Assembly (NCBI RefSeq): GCF_001007875.1
Contig: NZ_CP011412.1
Coordinates: forward strand, 3,864,945-3,928,944
Direction of reading: 5' to 3'
From: Sedimenticola thiotaurini
GTDB lineage: Bacteria; Pseudomonadota; Gammaproteobacteria; Chromatiales; Chromatiaceae
DNA length: 64,000 nucleotides
The notes beneath the pieces were generated by a model. It saw only the letters and a program-made list of their open reading frames with translations, was not told where the DNA came from and searched no databases. A program made the translations under genes and the position numbers. Positions within the stretch are counted from its first letter, which is position 1; every line of letters begins with the position of its first letter. Below, piece after piece: positions 42,867 through 50,321 of this stretch.

Positions 42867-44747
42867 ATGTGTGGTTTTTTTCAGGTTGTTCAGAAGACGA
42901 TTCCTGTCTCGAAAGAGAAGTTTGCCGCCGCCCTGAATACCCTGAGCCACCGGGGTCCTGATGACCAGGGTATCCACTATCTCGATTTCAAGCTGCCCAC
43001 GGCGGACGGAGATGTATTGTGTCATGCCGCTTTCGGGCATCGGCGGCTGTCGATTCTCGATCTCAGCGACCGGTCCCATCAACCGTTTGTCAGCCAGGAC
43101 AAGGTGTTCCTGTACAACGGTGAGTTGTACAACTACCGGCAGATCGGTGCCGACCTGAGAAAGCAGGGTAGCGACTTCACTACAACCGGCGACACCGAGG
43201 TGGTACTTAAATCGGTGCTCTCGGGTGGCTCCAAAGCACTGGCCGATTTTAACGGCATGTGGGCCTTCAGCCTGTTCGATGGTGCTGAGAATGCCCTTTT
43301 CCTGTCCCGTGACCGCTACGGCAAAAAACCGCTGTTCTACTATCTGGATGACGAGGTGCTCTGTGTTTCGTCCAGTATCGGCGCGATCAAGAGCTACCTG
43401 GGGCTGAACCTGGAGTTTCAGCGCGGCGCGTTGCTGGACTTTTTTCTGTTCGGCGCCATGCATCCATCCCCCTCGGCCGAGACCCATTTTCAGCAGATAT
43501 CCCAGATTCTCCCGGGCCACTTCTGCCGCTTTGATTTCAGCCGCTGGGAGATGGAAGGCGCTGCCTATTTTGACTGGCACCATCCAGCCGAAGGCTTCGC
43601 CGGCCATGATCGGCAACAGGACCTGGTTGAGGTGCTGCGGGACAGTGTGACTTCCCGCCTGGTATCCGACCGGCCGGTAGCCCTGCTGCTGTCCGGTGGT
43701 ATCGACAGCTCCCTGCTGCTGTCGGTGTTGTATAGCGAAAACCTGCAGGATCAGGTGAAGATCTTCATGGGGGATACCGGCCGCTCGGATGACTACGAGT
43801 ATGCCCGGAAGTGCGTTCAGGAGCTGGGCGTGGCCGCCGAGACCGTGGTGCTGGATTATGACAGCAACTCATTTGACCAGTTTCTGCAGGTCTGCCGTCA
43901 CCATGAAAAGGCGTTTCCCTTCAATGGCAACGCCATGGCCATGCCCCAGATGTATGCGGCCATCGCCGAGCAGGGGATTCCGGTGGTACTGGATGGAACC
44001 GGCGGCGATGAACTGTTTGGCGGTTACTGGGGACGGCAGTTCCAGGCGGCGGTGCGGGATGCGGTGCGACGGCGTGACTGGGCCTGGGTAAAGCAGAATT
44101 ACGCCTGTGAGGGTAAGGTCAACAATGTGCGCCGACAGATCCGCAACGCCTTCTGGCCGGCCTGGTATCTGAACAGCAAACAGTCGTTCAAGACCCGCCT
44201 GTCAGCACAACTGCATCCGTTGCTGGAGATGCCGTTGCGGGAGATCTGGTCGGCGGAGAACCCGGACCCCCTGCATGACCTGGGACTGGGGTTTAACGAG
44301 GTACTGTGCAATGACATCGCGCCCGGTGGACGTCTGGGCGAATGGATCTGGCACAACGATCGCAACGCCATGATGGCCAGTGTGGAGAACCGCAGTCCCC
44401 TGCTGGATCTGCGTCTGCATCCGTTTGTCTTTACCGGCTATCGGAAAAAATATGCCGAGTGCTGGAACAAGCATGAACTGCGCAAGGCCTTTGACGCGTT
44501 CCGACCTCTGCCGACCCAATGGCGCAGCCAGAAACAGGGTTTCAGGTGGGATGGTAAACACTTTATCAATAACAACCGGGCCAGGATCATGGAGTTGATC
44601 GACGCAACCGAATGCCTGACCGGTGTGGTGAATACGAAACGACTCCTGTCCGTGGCGCAAAAGTATCCGAATATCCTGCGCTCTTCCCTGGGCAAACGCA
44701 CCCTCTGTATTGCCGGGTTGGAACAGAGTCTGATCAAGGCCGGCTGA
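42867..44747 (+). CDS. asnB: asparagine synthase (glutamine-hydrolysing)
   Basis: A 626-residue two-domain enzyme. The start at 42867 is fixed by the catalytic Cys2 (MCGFF) of the class II glutaminase. The domain continues with LSHRGPDDQG, FGHRRLSILDLSDRSHQP and FLYNGELYNYR. The synthetase half has the PP-loop LLLSGGIDSSLLLSVL and GTGGDELFGGYW. It may make asparagine or, as in many bacterial clusters of this family, amidate a cell-envelope or secondary metabolite; its size (about 600) fits either. It is convergent with the heme operon, whose last gene ends 4 bases after it. Confidence 0.88.
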   Translation: MCGFFQVVQKTIPVSKEKFAAALNTLSHRGPDDQGIHYLDFKLPTADGDVLCHAAFGHRRLSILDLSDRSHQPFVSQDKVFLYNGELYNYRQIGADLRKQGSDFTTTGDTEVVLKSVLSGGSKALADFNGMWAFSLFDGAENALFLSRDRYGKKPLFYYLDDEVLCVSSSIGAIKSYLGLNLEFQRGALLDFFLFGAMHPSPSAETHFQQISQILPGHFCRFDFSRWEMEGAAYFDWHHPAEGFAGHDRQQDLVEVLRDSVTSRLVSDRPVALLLSGGIDSSLLLSVLYSENLQDQVKIFMGDTGRSDDYEYARKCVQELGVAAETVVLDYDSNSFDQFLQVCRHHEKAFPFNGNAMAMPQMYAAIAEQGIPVVLDGTGGDELFGGYWGRQFQAAVRDAVRRRDWAWVKQNYACEGKVNNVRRQIRNAFWPAWYLNSKQSFKTRLSAQLHPLLEMPLREIWSAENPDPLHDLGLGFNEVLCNDIAPGGRLGEWIWHNDRNAMMASVENRSPLLDLRLHPFVFTGYRKKYAECWNKHELRKAFDAFRPLPTQWRSQKQGFRWDGKHFINNNRARIMELIDATECLTGVVNTKRLLSVAQKYPNILRSSLGKRTLCIAGLEQSLIKAG

Positions 44748-44751
44748 CGGG

Positions 44752-45981
44752 TTATCCGTCCGGTCCGGACTGGTCGAACACCTCGTCCCCGGTCGGCTCC
44801 AGGTGTGACACTGTATTCATCTCCTGGCGGAATTTTGAAAGCTCGAAATACATGCGTCGCCGGGCACGGCTCTGGTTGCCCAGGGGACGATGCTCCGGGA
44901 TACAGTGCCAGGGGTTGATCTTCAGCCGTTTGGCAAACTCAAACTGGGCCGGCGAGTCGAATTTCTGTTGGGGAATATGGATGGTCGCCGCCGGGATATA
45001 GGGGGAGAGTCTTTCCGGCCAGCGCACCGCGGCATTCTCAATCGGCATGCGGTGGGGATCGGTCTGCAACTGGATCTGCAGATCAAATGTGACGTCATTT
45101 TGGTCCAGGGTTTTCACCATGTTGTCACGCAGGTAGTTGAAGGGTGGCGAGCCGAACGGCAGGCCGGGTATGTCGGTTGGTACCTCGGTCCTGGGGGCAA
45201 ACGAGTACATCATCGCCTGGCCTTCGCCCAGCAGGTAGGGCACACAACTGTAGTAACGGTGGCCGAGGGGGTTGAACTGGGTTTCATTCCACAGCGCCTG
45301 CATAATAAAGTCCAGGATGTGTGAATCGAACGGATTGATGAAGTAGTAGATCGGCATATCCATCAGGCTCCAGTACTGGAGCTTGGCATTCTCCCGCACA
45401 TCCGGAGTGACGAAGGTAGGGGTGCAGACCCCCATCATGTCCTGGGTGAACCGCTCCTCCTCCATCAGTTTCGCGCCCGGTACATCCATAATCTTGATCG
45501 CCATGCTGGAGAAGCCCACATCCCGGATATCCGCCGGTACGTCGGGACCGGGACCGGAAAAGCGCACATAGGCGGGATAACTGCGCTGGCTGGCGAAGAT
45601 TCCCTGGCGCAGGTGCTCCGGCAGGTCATCCCGAACAGTCACCGTGGCCCGCACGATACCATGGGTTTTGGTATTGCCGCCCCGCTCATAGTGGCCGGTC
45701 TTGAAATGGCCGCGCATCTGGTCGGCCATCAGGTCGATAATGTCATCCAGTGCCTGCTCTTCCCAGGGGAAGATCTTCTCCTCGGCCAGGCCCAGCCCGT
45801 AATCGGGTCGCCTGCGGTTGATCAGGTATTGCAGGAGTCTGGCCACCGGTTCCCGGGTCAGGCGATTCAGGGTGGGCCGGAACGGCGGTTCCAGGCGTCG
45901 TTCCAGGTTCAGACCCGCCACCAGGATCCGGTGCACTCTATCCAAAACGGGATAGATCCTTCTGCGTAGCGCCTTGTTCAT
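44752..45981 (-). CDS. catalase-like heme protein A (y4iL/cAOS-type)
   Basis: A 409-residue catalase-related protein without export signal. The distal histidine is His107 in NTKTHGIVRATVTV; the conserved LRQGIFASQRSYPAYVRFSG and DVGFSSMAIKI follow. The proximal R-x-x-x-Y is in SRARRRMYFEL near the C terminus. Proteins of this reduced type include catalase-related allene oxide synthases and hydroperoxide lyases as well as uncharacterised y4iL-like proteins, so a fatty-acid hydroperoxide is a plausible substrate (inference). It is the last gene of the six-gene operon and overlaps the DyP gene by four bases. Confidence 0.75.
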   Translation of the reverse strand: MNKALRRRIYPVLDRVHRILVAGLNLERRLEPPFRPTLNRLTREPVARLLQYLINRRRPDYGLGLAEEKIFPWEEQALDDIIDLMADQMRGHFKTGHYERGGNTKTHGIVRATVTVRDDLPEHLRQGIFASQRSYPAYVRFSGPGPDVPADIRDVGFSSMAIKIMDVPGAKLMEEERFTQDMMGVCTPTFVTPDVRENAKLQYWSLMDMPIYYFINPFDSHILDFIMQALWNETQFNPLGHRYYSCVPYLLGEGQAMMYSFAPRTEVPTDIPGLPFGSPPFNYLRDNMVKTLDQNDVTFDLQIQLQTDPHRMPIENAAVRWPERLSPYIPAATIHIPQQKFDSPAQFEFAKRLKINPWHCIPEHRPLGNQSRARRRMYFELSKFRQEMNTVSHLEPTGDEVFDQSGPDG

Positions 45982-47480
45982 GATTTGGATTTGTCCCGGC
46001 TGGTCGCGCAGTGGGCCAGGTAACGCAAGGCCCGGATGCCCGGCATGAAAAAATAGCCGCCGCCCCGGACAGTGACAAATTGGGGCAGGGCATGGATGCC
46101 CTGGGCCGGTCCCTGGGCTGTGGGTTGGCTGAAGTGATCAGTGGGCTGGTCGTTGGCCAGGGGTTGCCGGTTGCCCAGCAGAGGATCGCTCTCATTCTGC
46201 ACACCGCCGAATTTTGGCCCCATGGACCAGGCGTTCTGGACAAATTCAAACTGGCGCGAGATATCCGCCATCAGGCAGATAAAATGCAACCCCCGTGGGG
46301 CCTGGGTGGCGTCCGCCTGCAATGCCTGTTGCGGCGACAGCTGTTCACCATACACCCGCCCCCGCCGCAGCAGACGATGAAAGCGGGTTGAGGCGATCAG
46401 GTCATCGCCCGGATGCCGGCGACCGAAACCGAAAATCCGTACCAGACGGGACAACAGGCCGGTGACGCCGGGCGGAAAATCACCGGTACGGGGGTTGGCG
46501 CGGCGGATATGGGCGCCGATCGGACACCGCTGACCATGCGGATCGGCGTGGAAATCAAACTGATTCGGATCAGACGGCGGATCGCTTTCAACCAGGGGCG
46601 TACCGTCGCGCTGCCGGCCCACCATGCGGCTGGCCAGCTGTTCCCTCTGCTGGGGATCACCGTTGGCCTGCTGGTCCAGGAACTGCCAGAAACCGGCTAC
46701 ATCCTGGTGCAGTTGTCGCATCACCAGGTAGCTGCCGTTGCGTCCCAGGTCCTGCAGATTAGGCTGCTCTTCCGCTGCTGGCAGCCGGGCCGCGTCCGGG
46801 TCCCCATCGGTATCCAGCAGAGGACGTCGGGCGTACTGACCGTACTCGTTGCGGTAACCCAGCAGCAGTTCCCCCAGGCAGAGCAGGTTGGAGTAGGCGT
46901 CCCGGCGGTGCAGGTCGCTGGTCTGCCGACCCTCCCAGTCGATGGTCGGCTGGCTGATACCATCACTGAAACCGAACGGCTCAATGTTTTCACTATCGAC
47001 CGTGGTCAACTCGGACACGGTATTGAACGCCTGGTTGAACAGTGGGGTCTGGATCTGCTCCCGCCAGGCCGCCAGTCGGCCGCTTTTGGCGTACAGCAGC
47101 ACCAGCAGGCCTGGCACCCGCTCCGGGTCGCCACCCCAGGCCCAGTGTTGCGGGGCGTTGTCGGTCACATCCCCCAGCCGGCGCGAACGGTTGTGATCGG
47201 CAGCCATGCCGACAATAAACTCCTCGGAAAACCCCTCAATGAGCGCTTCGTCCAGTTGCAGTGCCCGCAGGCCGCCGGCACTGACGGCGATCTGCAGGGC
47301 GGTTTCGGGGGGCGTATCCAGCCACTCGGCACTGCTCACCGGTGCCGCCTCCAGCCAGGCCCCTGCCTTGGCCGGATCGGTGATATCCAGCAGTAGAAAC
47401 AGCGCTTCCGGCAGACTGCCATGGCCAAACCGGGCCAGTGCCTGGATATCCTGGTAGTCCGGTTCGGCGGGTCTGCTCAT
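45978..47480 (-). CDS. Dyp-type peroxidase
   Basis: A 500-residue heme peroxidase of the dye-decolourising family. The distal Asp lies in GFSDGISQP (GxxDG motif), the proximal His in CPIGAHIRRANPR, and the distal Arg in LLRRGRVYG. The start at 47480 (MSRPAEPDYQ) is preferred; the upstream extension is basic and unlike the family. It lacks a signal peptide. It oxidises aromatic or lipid peroxide co-substrates with hydroperoxide. It lies between catalase-like protein A (4-base overlap) and the 433-residue unknown protein (13-base gap). Confidence 0.9.
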   Translation of the reverse strand: MSRPAEPDYQDIQALARFGHGSLPEALFLLLDITDPAKAGAWLEAAPVSSAEWLDTPPETALQIAVSAGGLRALQLDEALIEGFSEEFIVGMAADHNRSRRLGDVTDNAPQHWAWGGDPERVPGLLVLLYAKSGRLAAWREQIQTPLFNQAFNTVSELTTVDSENIEPFGFSDGISQPTIDWEGRQTSDLHRRDAYSNLLCLGELLLGYRNEYGQYARRPLLDTDGDPDAARLPAAEEQPNLQDLGRNGSYLVMRQLHQDVAGFWQFLDQQANGDPQQREQLASRMVGRQRDGTPLVESDPPSDPNQFDFHADPHGQRCPIGAHIRRANPRTGDFPPGVTGLLSRLVRIFGFGRRHPGDDLIASTRFHRLLRRGRVYGEQLSPQQALQADATQAPRGLHFICLMADISRQFEFVQNAWSMGPKFGGVQNESDPLLGNRQPLANDQPTDHFSQPTAQGPAQGIHALPQFVTVRGGGYFFMPGIRALRYLAHCATSRDKSKS

Positions 47481-47493
47481 GGGCGTTTCCCTG

Positions 47494-48795
47494 TCACAGC
47501 TGAATCTGCGCCAGCCACTGGCGGATCTCGGCATCGTTGTCCGGGCGAACCTCCACCCCTTCCCGTATACGGCTGTTACGGGCCAGGTCGAAGGCGGTGT
47601 AGCCGGGATAGGCCTTGTACCAGACCTGGGTGGGCAGGGCCCGGCGCTTTAAATAGAATTTGAATTTCTGTTCCTGTTCCGCGCCATCTTTGATCAGCCA
47701 GCGGGTCGCGGGGTAGCCGGTGCCGTTGCTGAACACCAGGTTCAGACCCCAGGCGACCTTGTTGATGAAGTCATCCATGTAACTCTCCAGGCTGCCGTCG
47801 TAATTGCTGGCGAACAGCAGGCGCCGGTTGTTGTCCAGCATCACCCAGCGGGCAAAGTGGATGGTCTGTACCCGGGTCAGGTAACCCCGGTTGTAGACGT
47901 GCCGTGCGGCGTAATCGAGCAGCCAGAGAAAAAACCGCACCGCGCAGCGGCGAAACGGTTGTGGTTTCACCTCGCCAAAGGCACTGAACGGGTTGGTCAC
48001 ATCATAGTCTTCCCGGGCGGCCAGCTGCTGCAGGTGCGAACGGGGCGGACGCTCCACCTGTTCCGGGTCGTGACGCTCCAGGTAGCGCAGGCGTAAAACC
48101 AGGTAGGGGGACAGCAACAGGAACAGTGGTGACAGGGCCAGCAGTAACAGGGGCACGCCCAGTTTATGGATCAGGTTCCTGAACCACCAGCCCACCGGAG
48201 TGGGGGCAGGGGGCGTGAGGTGCAGTCGCCCGGCATCCCTCTCCCGCTCCACAAACGAGAGCAGCCGCTGGCGCAGGGCACGTGGATCATCCCGGCCGAT
48301 CTCCTGTACCAGTTGGCGCAGCTGACCGGACAGCGCCTGGTGCAGTGCCGCCTCCTGCCGAATCTGCAGGACGGTGCGACCGCGCCAGTTGATGTAGTTG
48401 GCTGCCGGTTCAACCTGATGGGCCTGCATCCAGTTGACCAGGCTGTCACCTGTCCCGATAAAGGGGGTGCAGTGACTGAAAATATACCGCAACTCGGGAC
48501 CGGCCAGCACCGCCATCTCGGCGATGAACCTGTCGGACGGGCCATCACAATCGCCCAGAAAAACCAGACGCGGTGGCGCTGCCGGTAACCGGGTCGGGTC
48601 GGCGCCCGCTTGCGCTTCCGGCAGGATCAGAAAACGGGCCACATGCAGGCGCTGGAATCGGCCAAACGGAAACAGTGTATTGAACGGGTCAACCAGGCCG
48701 TTGGCACCGTTCATCTCCTCCAGCAGTGTGTGCAGCGGTTCCAGCCGATCTTCGGCGATATTGGCAACGATCATGAAAGTGGCTTGGGGTGTCAT
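47494..48795 (-). CDS. unknown protein of the heme operon with a membrane-associated middle
   Basis: A 433-residue protein of no family I can name. The N-terminal third (TFMIVANIAEDRLEPLHTLL, FGRFQRLHVARFLIL) looks like a dimeric alpha-beta barrel half of the kind found in DyP and chlorite dismutase proteins (inference). A hydrophobic hairpin lies at about 212-232 (VPLLLLALSPLFLLL). The conserved-looking C-terminal part has LLFASNYDGSLESYMDDFIN and LVFSNGTGYP. There is no obvious catalytic signature. Co-transcription with DyP and catalase-like genes suggests a partner or lipid-handling role. Confidence 0.55.
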   Translation of the reverse strand: MTPQATFMIVANIAEDRLEPLHTLLEEMNGANGLVDPFNTLFPFGRFQRLHVARFLILPEAQAGADPTRLPAAPPRLVFLGDCDGPSDRFIAEMAVLAGPELRYIFSHCTPFIGTGDSLVNWMQAHQVEPAANYINWRGRTVLQIRQEAALHQALSGQLRQLVQEIGRDDPRALRQRLLSFVERERDAGRLHLTPPAPTPVGWWFRNLIHKLGVPLLLLALSPLFLLLSPYLVLRLRYLERHDPEQVERPPRSHLQQLAAREDYDVTNPFSAFGEVKPQPFRRCAVRFFLWLLDYAARHVYNRGYLTRVQTIHFARWVMLDNNRRLLFASNYDGSLESYMDDFINKVAWGLNLVFSNGTGYPATRWLIKDGAEQEQKFKFYLKRRALPTQVWYKAYPGYTAFDLARNSRIREGVEVRPDNDAEIRQWLAQIQL

Positions 48796-48822
48796 GGGGT
48801 GGAATCCATTCAGCGACCCGTG

Positions 48823-49278
48823 TTATTGCAGATCGTGCCGGGTCAGGGCGAAGTCCAGCACCCGGGTCTTGCCCCACCACACCTTGCCCAGGTAGACGCC
48901 CGGTTCAACCTCGCGGATCTCGTCCCGTATCGCCTTGGCGAAGAAAGAGGTTTTGGAATAGTCGATGACGATGGTCTCTTTGCCATCCATCCAGCTCTTG
49001 TCCCGATACACCTTGGCCACCACGAAGGTCAGGCTGAACGGGGTGATCTTGTTCACCAGGATGCCGTTCTGCTGGTCCGGCGGGAACAGGTCGAAGATCT
49101 TGCCCTGCCAGGCGAACAGCCGGGCGATACCGGCCAGGGTTTTGGAGAACAGGGAACCGGTGACGATGGCGGTACCCCGGGTATCGCCGGAGGGGATGGC
49201 GCCGGCGGGAGAGCTCTGGTAGATCTCATCCAGTTGTTCGCGTGACTTGTCCAGCCATCCTGCTACCCGTTTATTCAT
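48823..49278 (-). CDS. conserved small unknown protein of the heme operon
   Basis: A 151-residue protein, probably soluble. It has a basic helical start (NKRVAGWLDKSREQLDEIYQ), then beta-rich sequence with WQGKIFDLFPPDQQNGILVN and SWMDGKETIVIDYSKTSF, and ends LGKVWWGKTRVLDFAL. The last motifs look like a small lipocalin-like or ligand-binding barrel, but this is a guess. It overlaps the start of the gene for exported catalase-like protein B by four bases, so it is translated with it. Confidence 0.55.
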   Translation of the reverse strand: MNKRVAGWLDKSREQLDEIYQSSPAGAIPSGDTRGTAIVTGSLFSKTLAGIARLFAWQGKIFDLFPPDQQNGILVNKITPFSLTFVVAKVYRDKSWMDGKETIVIDYSKTSFFAKAIRDEIREVEPGVYLGKVWWGKTRVLDFALTRHDLQ

Positions 49279-50312
49279 GGTGCCTCTGCTTTTCTCAATT
49301 GGGCGGCCCGCAGGTAGGTGTCCCGCCGTACCGCGTTCATCCGCCCCAGAGGTTGATGCTCGGGGAGACTCTGCCAGGGGTTGAAACTGATCTTTTCACA
49401 GTCGGCCAGGGCGTCGGCGCTCTGGAAATCCTGCGGCTGGATAGTGATGGTGGCGACCGGCAGAAAGGGTGAACGCTCCTCGTCCCAGATCACCGAGGCG
49501 TCCTCGATCGGCATGTTGGCCGGGTCTGTGCGCCGCTGTATTCCGAACTCCAGGCAGACCGGCGCCAGCGCCAGCTGCGCCTGCATGGCAGCACGTAGTT
49601 GGTTTGGGCCGGACGGCTGCGCTGCGAGTGGCGGGTTGCCGCTACAGGGGGTGACCGAGTACTTCACTGCCCGGTTGTCGTCGTTGCCGAGCCGGAACGG
49701 CGTGGTACTCCAGAAACGAATGGCGAACGGGCTGCTGTGCACAGCACGGGCCTGGTAGAGAATCCACAGGGATTTCAGGTGCGAGTCGAACGGATTGATA
49801 AAAAAGCTCACCATGCTCCCATCCTGGCGGGCCCGGATAAAAGCGAGAAAATCCTCCGGGGTGGCGACAAACAGGGCCGGATAGCTGTTGAGCAGAAAAT
49901 CCTGGATACCCGGCGCACCCCAGACCGGCTGTCCGGGGACATGGAACAGCTTGATGGAGAGACCCCGGATGTCTTTTTCAGAGTCGTCCTGCTGGCTGGC
50001 ATTGGCGAAGCGCAGGCGGGCCGGGTAGCTGGCCGGTGTTGCGAACAGCCCCTGCCTGAGGCTGTCCTCCAACCCGTCGTGCACCCGAAACGTGGCGTTC
50101 AGACAGCCCAGGCTTTTGGCCTGGTTGAAGCGTGGAATGATACCGTTCTCCCGGCTGGCACGGCTGATAGTCGCGATACGCTGATTCATCTCCGCCACCA
50201 GCTGTTCGGTGGTGTTGGGTGTCTCGGCCCCTGCCAATCCCGCCAGCAAGAGTGTGACTATCGGTATGGCACGGGCGAACCGATCCCGGTTGGTTTTGCG
50301 TATCCGGTTCAT
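49275..50312 (-). CDS. exported catalase-like heme protein B lacking the distal histidine
   Basis: A 345-residue paralogue of catalase-like protein A with an N-terminal export signal (basic start, hydrophobic IPIVTLLLAGLAGA, cleavage near residue 29). It shares LRQGLFATPASYPARLRFAN, DIRGLSIKLF and the proximal R-x-x-x-Y in VRRDTY. The position of the distal His is Leu68 (AKSLGCLNATF), so classical catalase chemistry is unlikely. It may bind heme for another reaction or protect the dioxygenase. It lies 9 bases after the dioxygenase-like gene. Confidence 0.7.
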   Translation of the reverse strand: MNRIRKTNRDRFARAIPIVTLLLAGLAGAETPNTTEQLVAEMNQRIATISRASRENGIIPRFNQAKSLGCLNATFRVHDGLEDSLRQGLFATPASYPARLRFANASQQDDSEKDIRGLSIKLFHVPGQPVWGAPGIQDFLLNSYPALFVATPEDFLAFIRARQDGSMVSFFINPFDSHLKSLWILYQARAVHSSPFAIRFWSTTPFRLGNDDNRAVKYSVTPCSGNPPLAAQPSGPNQLRAAMQAQLALAPVCLEFGIQRRTDPANMPIEDASVIWDEERSPFLPVATITIQPQDFQSADALADCEKISFNPWQSLPEHQPLGRMNAVRRDTYLRAAQLRKAEAP

Positions 50313-50321
50313 CCGTGATCC

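Noticed and set aside
46413..47396. A 327-codon plus-strand frame
   Set aside because: Antisense to the DyP peroxidase gene, which has all heme motifs.
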